A DNA stretch of 13,081 bases from Fimbriimonadaceae bacterium (GTDB lineage Bacteria > Armatimonadota > Fimbriimonadia > Fimbriimonadales > Fimbriimonadaceae), in assembly GCA_019454665.1 (NCBI GenBank), contig JACFNW010000022.1, positions 1 through 13,081 of the forward strand, given 5' to 3'. The notes under the pieces were generated by a model. That model made no database searches. It had not been told where the DNA came from and saw only the letters and a list, made by a program, of their open reading frames with translations. This document shows, piece after piece, positions 5,796 to 12,925 of the stretch; within the stretch, counting starts at the first letter, position 1; the number at the start of each line of letters is the position of its first letter. The position numbers and the translations under genes are program-made.

Positions 5796-6754
5796 TGTCT
5801 CGCACTCTTGCCACCATCGCCGCATTCGCCGGGTTGGGACTGCTTGCGCTTGCGCAAGACGGCCCAAGTCGAGCCTTTGACCTGCTCAAGCGAGTCGTTG
5901 ACGGCAGCAACCAGGTGGACTACAGCGGCAAGCGGGTCATCGAATTCAAGGTCGGGCCCGACATGAAGGCCCATACGGAACTCGTCCTCCGCTCGCAGGG
6001 ACGCACACGCATTGACTTTCCGCAGGGGTCGTCTCTGTCGGGGCAGGTCATCGTCGAGGTCCCCGATCGGCGCGAGCATTATTTCCCGGACAGCAACGAG
6101 ATCCGCATCCTTCCCCCGCGGCGACAAGATGCTGTGGATCGCCTCAAGTTCTTCGTGGATCAGAAGTCGCGCTTCAGGTTCGACGTTGCCAACGGTGGCC
6201 GAGTGGCGGGACGAAACACCCAGATGATCACCGTTTCCGATACCAAGGGCAACAAGATTCAGGAACTCTGGATTGACGACCAGAAGCCGCTTGTGCTCAA
6301 GCGAACGATGTTCGATCCCGTGGGCACGCTGGTCGGCCAGTTCGAGTTCGTGACGATTGACTTCAGTCCGCGTATTCCCCGTGACGCCTTCCGAATCCGA
6401 CGCCGAGGCGCGACCTACGTGACCGTGGAGCAACACGCCGAGAGGCTCGCCAAAGAGAAGGGATTCGCCCCGGCCCTGCTTCGCGACGGGCAAGCCAAGC
6501 TCGAATTCGCCGAGATGCGGCAGTTCATGGGCAAGGACGTCTTTGTCCAAGTCTACGAGTACGAGGGCAAGCGGTTGACGCTGTTTCAGGTCGAGAAGGA
6601 CCTGGATACGTCTCGCCTCGGGCGCATGGGCAGGAATGTCACCGTCCACACGTGGACTTCGTCCGGACGGTCGTTCGCGTTGCTCGGCGAGTTGGCCAAA
6701 GGCAAGCTCGAGGACCTTGCGCGGAAGGTTTCTGAGCGTCGTTCTGAATCGTAA
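5795..6754 (+). CDS. RseB/MucB-like periplasmic sigma-factor regulatory protein
   Basis: A 319-residue protein, almost the length of E. coli RseB. It has a signal peptide (TLATIAAFAGLGLLALAQ, cleavage after ALA). The N-terminal domain of about 190 residues has the LolA/RseB-like half-barrel feel: VDYSGKRVIEFKVGPDMKAH, then strands LVLRSQGRTRIDFP, QVIVEVPDRREHYFPD, TQMITVSDTKGNKIQELWID and LVGQFEFVTIDFSPRIPRDA. A smaller C-terminal domain follows (DVFVQVYEYEGKRLTLFQVE, TWTSSGRSFALLGEL), as in RseB. The ATG overlaps the anti-sigma stop by one base (TGATG); a GTG at 5792 is an alternative. Members of this family bind the periplasmic part of the anti-sigma factor and protect it from proteolysis until envelope damage is sensed, which fits the gene order sigma, anti-sigma, RseB-like. 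A general LolA-like lipid carrier is the alternative reading. Confidence 0.78.
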   Translation: MSRTLATIAAFAGLGLLALAQDGPSRAFDLLKRVVDGSNQVDYSGKRVIEFKVGPDMKAHTELVLRSQGRTRIDFPQGSSLSGQVIVEVPDRREHYFPDSNEIRILPPRRQDAVDRLKFFVDQKSRFRFDVANGGRVAGRNTQMITVSDTKGNKIQELWIDDQKPLVLKRTMFDPVGTLVGQFEFVTIDFSPRIPRDAFRIRRRGATYVTVEQHAERLAKEKGFAPALLRDGQAKLEFAEMRQFMGKDVFVQVYEYEGKRLTLFQVEKDLDTSRLGRMGRNVTVHTWTSSGRSFALLGELAKGKLEDLARKVSERRSES

Positions 6755-6770
6755 GACGGGCGACCGACGT

Positions 6771-6776
6771 TATACT
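6771..6776 (+). promoter_or_regulatory. -10 box TATACT, 8 bases before the PBP1A start
   Basis: TATACT is close to the consensus -10 hexamer and lies in the 30-base gap between the RseB-like and PBP1A genes. With eight bases between it and the GTG start, transcription would begin at about the first base of the coding sequence. No Shine-Dalgarno sequence is present before this GTG. No good -35 box is visible at 16-18 bases. This looks like a leaderless start signal that gives PBP1A its own transcription, independent of the sigma unit. Confidence 0.5.
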
Positions 6777-6784
6777 CTACTGTA

Positions 6785-9031
6785 GTGGCAACCGCCAAGG
6801 CCGCATCCGGTCGCAAACCGAACGTCAAGCAGAGGCGCTTCCGCGTCCTGAAGCTTGTCGTCGCCTATGGGTTCCTTCTGGGTCTGGTGGGTGCGACGGC
6901 TTGCGGCGTGTACTTCGCGGGCAAGCTCCGCGAGGCCAACGCCATGATTCCGACGTTGCCGGCGGTGATGGAGGAACTCAGCCTCCAGCCCTCGGTGATC
7001 GTCGCCGCCGATGGCACCGAACTCTACCGGGTGACCAACGAATACCGAAAGCCGGTCGAGTACGACAACATCCCGCAGTTGGTCATTGACGCGACGCTCG
7101 CCGCCGAGGACAAGCGCTTCTTCCAACATTCCGGTATTGACTACATGTCGCTGGCCGGCATGCTCATGGAGTCCGCCGGCGAAGGCCGGGTCACGCGAGG
7201 CGCCAGCACGCTGACGATGCAGATCGCCAAGCGCGTGTACACCAGCCCGGTCAAGTCCATGGACCGCAAAGTGCAGGACATGGCGCTCGCCGTCGTCATC
7301 GAGCGTCAACTGGCGAAGTGGCAGATTCTGGAGCTGTACCTGAACCAGGTCTACTACGGCGAGGGTGCCTATGGCATCCAAGCGGCGGCGGACGTGTACT
7401 TTGGCAAGACGCTTGATGAACTCACGCTGGGCGAGGCCGCTCTGCTCGCACGCTGCGTGCGACGTCCGAGCCGCGAAAACCCGTTCGTCAACGAGGACAA
7501 GGCGCGCGAGAACCGCGATCTGGTCTTGGCGATCATGCTCGAGGAGCAGATGATCACGCGGGACGAGTACGAAGCGGCCCTCCGCGAGACGATCACGCTG
7601 AAGAAGCGGGCGTTTGGGTCGGGCGCGCGGCGTCTGGCCGCACCGTACTTCGTGGACGCGGTTCTTGACGAGTTGGCCAAGAACGGGATTGACATCTCGG
7701 AAGGCGGGTACCGGGTCGAAACCGCGCTCGACCCGAGGATGCAGGCGGTGGCCGAGAAGCAAGTCGTCGAGACCGTCAGGGCCAACAAGAACTTGAGGGT
7801 GGCCACCGGGGCGTTCCTTGTCATGAACCGCCGTGGCGAGATTCTGGCGATGGTCGGGGGCGTGGATTACGAACGCAACCAGTACAACATGACGACCCAG
7901 GGCCGACGGCAGCCTGGCTCGTCGTTCAAGCCGTTCGTTTATGCCACGGCCTTCGAGACGGGTTCTTGGTCGCCGACCAAAGGCGTGTCCAATGCCCGGT
8001 TGACCTACCCGCCTGCGTTTCCGGGTGCGAAGCCGTGGACCGTTCACAACTCCAGCGACAAGTACGGCGGGCATGTTTCGATCCGAACGGCGTTCGCCTT
8101 CAGCTACAACGTGTGCGCGGTGCGTGTGATGGAAGCCACAGGCGCCTCCCGCGTAGCGAGCTTTGCGGCGACCAATTTCGGGTTCGAGAGCAAGCTCGAT
8201 CCCGTGCTTCCCCTGGCTTTGGGAGCCACGGCCGTGTCCCCGCTCGAGATGGCGCGTGGGTACAGCGTGTTCATGCTCGGGGGCGACCGCGTCGAACCTC
8301 GACTGATCACCCGCGTCATCGGTCCCGACAAAGAGGTGCTCCGCAGCTTCCAGCCCGAATACACGAGAAACGTCCTGAGTGCCGCTGTAGCCGAACAGAT
8401 GGACTACCTGATGCGTTCGGTGGTGACCAGCGGCACGGGCACAGCGGCGAAGAGCGTCGCCAACGCCCGCGGCAAGACCGGGACCACCTCCGACAATCGC
8501 GACGCGTGGTTCTGCGGCTACACGGACGAACTGCTCGGCATCGGATGGGTGGCCAACGAACAACGCGAAGGCGACCGGTGGGTGTATCCTCCGATGCATC
8601 CCAGGGCCTTTGGAGGCACGGTCACGGTCAAAATGTGGGCGCCGATCATGGGCGCTTGCCAGAAACTGCTCGGCGAAGAGGCTCGCGAGTTCGAAACGCC
8701 CCGGTGGATGGGCAACTGGGACGACGAGCCGGCCGACATCAGACCCGCCGAGCAAGATGTGGTCGAACCGCCCGTGGAGGAGCCGCCCATCCGCGAAGAG
8801 GACCTGATCCAGCCCCCGGTGACTCCGCCGCTGACGCCTCCGGCCACGGGCGAAACCCGACCATCTGCCGAGCCTCGCAACGAGAGCGAGTACGTCTACG
8901 TCGAGGTCTGCGCCGAGTCGGGCCGACAAGCGGGCTTCTATTGCTCGCCGACGCTGCGCAAGAGGTTTTTGGCTTCCGAGGCGCCCACGACGGTGTGCCG
9001 CGTTCACGGGCCTGGACGTTCGGGAGGTTGA
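6785..9031 (+). CDS. mrcA: Penicillin-binding protein 1A, bifunctional transglycosylase/transpeptidase
   Basis: A 748-residue class A PBP that polymerises glycan strands from lipid II and crosslinks them. A cytoplasmic basic N-terminus is followed by one membrane anchor (about residues 21-45). The GT51 transglycosylase domain shows AAEDKRFFQHSGID with the catalytic Glu108, RGASTLTMQIAKR (138-150) and YLNQVYYGEGAYGIQAAA. The transpeptidase domain has all three motifs: SSFK with nucleophile Ser379, SYN at 440-442, and KTGT from Lys564. A Pro/Glu-rich linker (near residues 655-695) leads to a C-terminal extension with VCAESG, FYCSP and VCRVHG, a small cysteine-containing tail also known from other PBP1 proteins. 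The start is GTG with a -10 box just upstream and no ribosome-binding site. The gene lies 30 bases after the RseB-like gene and 4 bases before mrdA, so it is probably cotranscribed with mrdA. Confidence 0.95.
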   Translation: MATAKAASGRKPNVKQRRFRVLKLVVAYGFLLGLVGATACGVYFAGKLREANAMIPTLPAVMEELSLQPSVIVAADGTELYRVTNEYRKPVEYDNIPQLVIDATLAAEDKRFFQHSGIDYMSLAGMLMESAGEGRVTRGASTLTMQIAKRVYTSPVKSMDRKVQDMALAVVIERQLAKWQILELYLNQVYYGEGAYGIQAAADVYFGKTLDELTLGEAALLARCVRRPSRENPFVNEDKARENRDLVLAIMLEEQMITRDEYEAALRETITLKKRAFGSGARRLAAPYFVDAVLDELAKNGIDISEGGYRVETALDPRMQAVAEKQVVETVRANKNLRVATGAFLVMNRRGEILAMVGGVDYERNQYNMTTQGRRQPGSSFKPFVYATAFETGSWSPTKGVSNARLTYPPAFPGAKPWTVHNSSDKYGGHVSIRTAFAFSYNVCAVRVMEATGASRVASFAATNFGFESKLDPVLPLALGATAVSPLEMARGYSVFMLGGDRVEPRLITRVIGPDKEVLRSFQPEYTRNVLSAAVAEQMDYLMRSVVTSGTGTAAKSVANARGKTGTTSDNRDAWFCGYTDELLGIGWVANEQREGDRWVYPPMHPRAFGGTVTVKMWAPIMGACQKLLGEEAREFETPRWMGNWDDEPADIRPAEQDVVEPPVEEPPIREEDLIQPPVTPPLTPPATGETRPSAEPRNESEYVYVEVCAESGRQAGFYCSPTLRKRFLASEAPTTVCRVHGPGRSGG

Positions 9032-9035
9032 TCGG

Positions 9036-9824
9036 GTGATTCACGCGCAGCGCAAGCCCGACCTCACCATCCGTGAACTCGCGGTGCCGCTCGTGCTGCT
9101 GGCCGGCCTCCTCGTCATCGTGTTGAGGCTGTGGTACCTGCAGGTAGTGATCGCCGAAGACCTCGTCGAGCGGGCGAGCCACACGTACATGAAGATCAGC
9201 AGCCCGGCTCCAAGGGGTCTGGTCTACGATCGAGACGGCACCCTGCTCGCCGGTGTGAGGAGCGAGCTGGTCGTTACGGTTCGCCCGATCGCGGTCCAGG
9301 AAGACCCCGCGGTTCTGGATCGGCTTGCGGCGATCTTGGGCGTAGAGCGAGGTCAGCTGGAGGAGAAAGTGAACGCCGAGGCCTGGCGTCCCTACGTGCC
9401 GGCGCCGGTCCTTCGCGGCGTATCGCTCGACCTGGCCAGTCGCATCGTCGAATCGCGATCCGACCTTCCGGGAGTGGACGTATCGGCCACGCCCATGCGC
9501 TTCTATCCCGATTCGAGCACCTTGGCCCACATTCTGGGATATGTTTGGTCCGCGAACGAGTCCGATGTCGCCCGTCTGAGGAAGCTGGGCGTAGCGGCGC
9601 CCAAGTTCGTTGGAAAGCTGGGCATCGAATACGCGCACGAGACGTTGCTCATGGGCACCTACGGTCAGGAGCGGATCGAGGTGGACGCCAAGGGCCGGCC
9701 GTTGCGTTTGGTGGGCCGTGACAGCGCGTTGCCAGGGGCTCAGGTTCGGCTCACCGTGAGCTTGGACCTGCAACGCTACGCCATGACGGCCCTTGGCGGG
9801 CGCAAGGGTGCGGTGGTTGCCTAG
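9036..9824 (+). CDS. mrdA: PBP2 (MrdA), N-terminal half, ended by in-frame TAG
   Basis: These 262 residues are the N-terminal half of penicillin-binding protein 2, the class B transpeptidase of the cell-elongation machinery. Start GTG at 9036 has a strong GGGAGGT Shine-Dalgarno sequence (9022-9028) at a spacing of 8. Seen in order: a basic cytoplasmic stretch, a membrane anchor (residues 15-35, PLVLLAGLLVIVLRLWYLQ), the pedestal start SSPAPRGLVYDRDGTLLAG, the ATPMRFYPDSSTLAHILGYV block, GKLGIEYAHETLLMGTYGQE, and VRLTVSLDLQRYAMTALGGR. The frame stops at TAG 9822-9824, right inside the conserved string GAVVA-x-DPRTGEVLAMVS, and then continues in the same frame through the whole transpeptidase domain. 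As a separate product it would be a membrane-anchored pedestal with no catalytic activity. With the downstream half it forms one gene of 622 codons including stop (9036-10901). Confidence 0.85.
   Translation: MIHAQRKPDLTIRELAVPLVLLAGLLVIVLRLWYLQVVIAEDLVERASHTYMKISSPAPRGLVYDRDGTLLAGVRSELVVTVRPIAVQEDPAVLDRLAAILGVERGQLEEKVNAEAWRPYVPAPVLRGVSLDLASRIVESRSDLPGVDVSATPMRFYPDSSTLAHILGYVWSANESDVARLRKLGVAAPKFVGKLGIEYAHETLLMGTYGQERIEVDAKGRPLRLVGRDSALPGAQVRLTVSLDLQRYAMTALGGRKGAVVA
9822..9824 (+). other. In-frame amber codon interrupting mrdA (codon 263)
   Basis: TAG replaces the residue between GAVVA and DPRTGEVLAMVS, a position normally filled by a hydrophobic residue such as Met, Leu or Ile in PBP2 proteins. 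One base change (TTG to TAG) would create it. Coding potential is intact on both sides without frame change. TAG is used as a normal stop at the ends of the TPR gene (2638-2640) and the lipoprotein gene (785-787), so a recoded genome is not supported by this window. Confidence 0.9.
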
Positions 9825-9845
9825 GACCCGCGGACGGGCGAGGTC

Positions 9846-10901
9846 TTGGCCATGGTCAGCGCCCCGACCTACGATGCCGGTCTCTTCGAAGGGGGCATCT
9901 CGCAGGCGGCTTACCAAGCGCTCTCCAACGATCCGGACAAGCCGTTCGTGAACCGGGCGATCCGGGGCCTCTACAGCCCGGGTTCGACGTTCAAGATCGT
10001 TACGACGTTGGCCGCGGTACGGGCGGGCGTGTTCGATGTGTCCCGGCCGAACCCCTGTCCGGGCTACTATCAAGTGGGCAACCGGCGCGTGCGTTGCATG
10101 GGTGTCCACGGGAGCATCAGCTTCATGCGGGCGTTCGAACGGTCGTGCAACACGTACTTTATTGACCTTGCCATGCGGGCGGGCATCGAGAACCTGCGCG
10201 GCACGGCGTTCGAAGTCGGGCTGGGCCACCCGACCGGGATTGACCTCGTGGGCGAGTCGGGCGGCATTTTCCCGACCGACGATTGGGTCAAGAAGTGGCG
10301 TCCCGACGGCAAGTGGTACCCCGGCGATACGGCCAATGTGGCGATCGGCCAAGGCGAAGTGTCGGCCACCCCGCTCCAGATGGCGTGCATTGCGGCCCTC
10401 ATCGCCAACGGTGGCAAGAGCTATCGGCCGCACTTCGTGCGCTCCTTCACCGATCCGTTGACGCACAAGGAGCAAACGATCCAGCCGGAGGTCTTGGCCG
10501 ACATCGCTGCGCCGGGCCTGGTCTGGTCGTCGCTGCGGCAGGCGATGGGCCAGGTGATCGCTTCCGGTACGGCTCGATCAGCGGCGATTTCAGGTCTGTC
10601 GTGGGGCGGAAAGACGGGTTCGACCGAGACGCGCCGCGATCGCAAGACGCACAGCTGGTTCATCGGGTTTGCGCCACTGAACGACCCCCAGATCGCCGTC
10701 GCAGTGCTCGTGGAGGATGCGGGCCACGGAGGCGAGATCGCCGCCCCGATCGCTCGGGACGTGGTGCGCGCCTATCTTCAGGGGATTCCGGAGGTGGTGT
10801 TGCCGACCGACCCGCCTGCCGACGCTCCCGTCAACTCTGCCCTGACGGCTGCCAGGTCGCTTGCCCTGGCCCGCCAGTCCTCTGCCGACCCGAGGTCGTA
10901 A
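9846..10901 (+). CDS. mrdA: PBP2 (MrdA), C-terminal transpeptidase half, in frame after the TAG
   Basis: The same frame as the N-terminal half, open from 9825 and with possible restart codons at TTG 9846 or ATG 9852, giving 351 residues. It carries the complete transpeptidase domain. Numbered on the joined protein, the motifs are STFK with nucleophile Ser317, SCN at 370-372 and KTGS from Lys526. FVNRAIRGLYSPGSTFKIVT, HGSISFMRAFERSCNTYFID, ANVAIGQGEVSATPLQMA and WGGKTGSTETRRDRKTHSWF are all typical. There is no ribosome-binding site of note and no signal sequence, so a protein restarted here would stay in the cytoplasm and could not crosslink peptidoglycan. The retained motifs argue that the break is very recent, a sequence error, or overcome by readthrough. 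The last 124 bases overlap, tail to tail, the gene on the other strand. The tail after the catalytic domain (DAPVNSALTAARSLALARQS) is low-complexity. Confidence 0.85.
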   Translation: MAMVSAPTYDAGLFEGGISQAAYQALSNDPDKPFVNRAIRGLYSPGSTFKIVTTLAAVRAGVFDVSRPNPCPGYYQVGNRRVRCMGVHGSISFMRAFERSCNTYFIDLAMRAGIENLRGTAFEVGLGHPTGIDLVGESGGIFPTDDWVKKWRPDGKWYPGDTANVAIGQGEVSATPLQMACIAALIANGGKSYRPHFVRSFTDPLTHKEQTIQPEVLADIAAPGLVWSSLRQAMGQVIASGTARSAAISGLSWGGKTGSTETRRDRKTHSWFIGFAPLNDPQIAVAVLVEDAGHGGEIAAPIARDVVRAYLQGIPEVVLPTDPPADAPVNSALTAARSLALARQSSADPRS

Positions 10902-12925
10902 TCCGCAAGCAGGTTGGCGATGGCGATCCCCTCGGTCAGGGTGGCCTCCGCCTTGTCCCGGCCTATGCCTGCGAATTGCTGTTCGCCCGCCTTGAGGGCC
11001 CGGATCACCAAGGGACACGTCGTGCTGGCGAACGCCAGGTAGCCCGGCAGGGCGGCCTTGAGTTCGCCCAGACGCTCGTCGCCTTCGGTCCGTTGGGCCA
11101 GCCAGTAGCGTGCGCGATAGGTTTCCATGGGGATCACCTCGGGGAGCGAACGCACTCGGAAGTATGGTGTGCTTTCGACGGCGATCATCCGGCGTGCCAT
11201 CTCGGTGGCTTTGTCGTAGGCTTCCAGCGAGACGTAAAGATCGCGCAGCTGCTCCATCGTCGTCAAATCGTTCGGGTCGCGGACCAGAGCCAGATTCATC
11301 GCTGCCTCGGCTCCAGATCGGTCGTTTGCGGCGATTCTGGCCCGAGCCAGGGCGCGCAGGTGTCGGCCTGTCGGTGCGAGCGCGGCGGCGTGCTCGAGGT
11401 CGGCGAGCGCTCTCGAAGGCTCCGCCACAGCCGATCGCAGGTACCAGTACTCGCCGTGCCAACCCGCGGTCCCTTCCAAGGATGAGGCCAACCCGCGCGC
11501 GGTCGCTGAGTCGCCTGCGGCGATGGCATAGCGGAAGCGCACCTTTTGCAGCTCGACTGAAGCGAGATGGACCATCAGCAACGCGAGGACGCCAGCAATG
11601 GCGGCGAACCCCCAGCGCTGGCCCTTCGGTGTGAACTCGGGGCTCGGGCCATCCACGGCCATGTTCAGCCCCACGCCCAGCAAGAGGAACACGAGGAAGC
11701 CCAGACCGAAGTAGTACAGGTCGCTGTCCACCAGGTTGTGCGCTCCGCTGGCGGCGATAGCGGCGACCAACCCTGCGCGGGGCCAGTGGTGCCCGAACCA
11801 GGCGCTTCGGGAGTGGCGGAGCACCCGAATCAAAGCGAGAAGCACGATGGCGATCACGGCCAGAGGCGCGAGAATGCCCGCCTCGACCCCCAGCTGCAGG
11901 AACGAGTTGTGGGCCATCACCGTCTTCGTCGTCAGACCCGAGCGGGCGGACTCTTGCGGGTAGGTGCCGATACCGAACCCCATCGGACGTTCCTTCATCA
12001 GCGCAACGGCACCCTTCCAGAGGTTGGAACGGAACTCGCCCGATTGTTCGGCCGTGGCTTGAGCGTTCGACAGTCTGCCAAACACTCCGGACGACGCGGT
12101 TCCGGTTGGAGCCGGCTGCGCCCGCATCGCGAACGCCAACACCGCCACGGCGACCAAAGGTACGACAACCGCCAGCCCGCGTTTGAGCGACGCTCCCGCG
12201 GGTTTGGTGAACAACGCGACGCCGACCAGCGCCACCAGCCCGACCCCCGCGGCCAGATAGGCTCCCTTGGATTGCGTGAGCAGCATCGCGAACCAGATCA
12301 CCACGGCAACCGCACCGGCCGCCCATGCGGCGATCCGCTCCAACGTAGCGGTAAGTGCAAGTGCCAGAAAGCCCCCGATCAACAGCAGTCCCGCCAGCGC
12401 GTTCGGATTCATCCAGGACGAGAAGATGCGCCACGTCGGGTCGTGGGCTTTCATCCCGACGTATTCCTGCACACCCATCGCAGCGACCCATGCCGTGCCG
12501 GCCACGATGGCGCCCAAGACCAGAACTGGGCCGCGCCGCCGCCCGCAGAGGACCATTCCCGCCGCCATTGCGCCCAGGTAAGCGAACCACTCGACCAGCA
12601 CCAGCAGGCTGGAACTCTTGAAGCTGGACTGCATGAGCGAAGCGACAAGCGAAATCGCTAGAACCCCGCAGGCGATGGCCAACGGAAGCGGAGGCGTCGG
12701 CGTGACCGAGCGTTGGGCCCAGGCCAAGGCGAGTCCCAGAAGGGCTGGCAACGCGATCAACGTGTGGGCCAACGCTGCGCCTTCGGGGGCGCCCAGCAAC
12801 GCAAAAATGCCGGGGTATTCGGGCGACGACGGCATCGCGTCAACCGAAACGTAGCCGCCGAGCACGGGGGCGAGGACTGCCGACAGGAGCAGCAAGAAGA
12901 AGGGAAGCGCGCGACGCACCGTCAT
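10778..12925 (-). CDS. O-antigen ligase/polymerase (Wzy/WaaL-like) membrane protein fused to a TPR domain
   Basis: A 715-residue minus-strand protein. The N-terminal part (about residues 1-430) has around ten or more hydrophobic helices and the marks of the O-antigen ligase family PF04932: SSWMNPNALAGLLLIGG, FAMLLTQSKGAYLAAGVG, a periplasmic loop with SGEFRSNLWKGAVALMKERP and GFGIGTYPQ, and MAHNSFLQLGVEAGILAP (His339-Asn340). A last membrane segment near residues 440-460 is followed by about 250 residues of helical repeats of TPR type (AIAAGDSATARGLASSLEGT, RALARARIAANDRSGAEAAM, LRDLYVSLEAYDKATEMARR). Such proteins polymerise or attach surface polysaccharide. I chose ATG 12925 because it overlaps the stop of the preceding gene (ATGA); ATG 12946 would add MEKSPQT. 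The stop TGA at 10780-10778 lies inside the mrdA coding region. The two genes before and after suggest an envelope-polysaccharide locus continuing beyond the right edge. Confidence 0.87.
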   Translation of the reverse strand: MTVRRALPFFLLLLSAVLAPVLGGYVSVDAMPSSPEYPGIFALLGAPEGAALAHTLIALPALLGLALAWAQRSVTPTPPLPLAIACGVLAISLVASLMQSSFKSSSLLVLVEWFAYLGAMAAGMVLCGRRRGPVLVLGAIVAGTAWVAAMGVQEYVGMKAHDPTWRIFSSWMNPNALAGLLLIGGFLALALTATLERIAAWAAGAVAVVIWFAMLLTQSKGAYLAAGVGLVALVGVALFTKPAGASLKRGLAVVVPLVAVAVLAFAMRAQPAPTGTASSGVFGRLSNAQATAEQSGEFRSNLWKGAVALMKERPMGFGIGTYPQESARSGLTTKTVMAHNSFLQLGVEAGILAPLAVIAIVLLALIRVLRHSRSAWFGHHWPRAGLVAAIAASGAHNLVDSDLYYFGLGFLVFLLLGVGLNMAVDGPSPEFTPKGQRWGFAAIAGVLALLMVHLASVELQKVRFRYAIAAGDSATARGLASSLEGTAGWHGEYWYLRSAVAEPSRALADLEHAAALAPTGRHLRALARARIAANDRSGAEAAMNLALVRDPNDLTTMEQLRDLYVSLEAYDKATEMARRMIAVESTPYFRVRSLPEVIPMETYRARYWLAQRTEGDERLGELKAALPGYLAFASTTCPLVIRALKAGEQQFAGIGRDKAEATLTEGIAIANLLADYDLGSAEDWRARASDLAAVRAELTGASAGGSVGNTTSGIP

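Noticed and set aside
6770..9007. A 745-codon open frame on the minus strand covering almost all of the PBP1A gene
   Set aside because: It mirrors a fully supported PBP1A gene. Its translation is dominated by Arg, His, Gly and Val with no recognisable domain, as expected from the antisense of GC-rich coding DNA.
9822..9824. TAG as a reassigned sense codon (alternative genetic code)
   Set aside because: TAG ends the TPR gene at 2638-2640, just before the transporter start, and ends the lipoprotein gene at 785-787. Both are plausible true stops, so a general reassignment is not supported here.
10590..12590. A 666-codon minus-strand frame overlapping the O-antigen-polymerase gene
   Set aside because: It is a shifted-frame shadow of the polymerase; the Arg/Gly-rich translation has no membrane helices or motifs, unlike the true frame.
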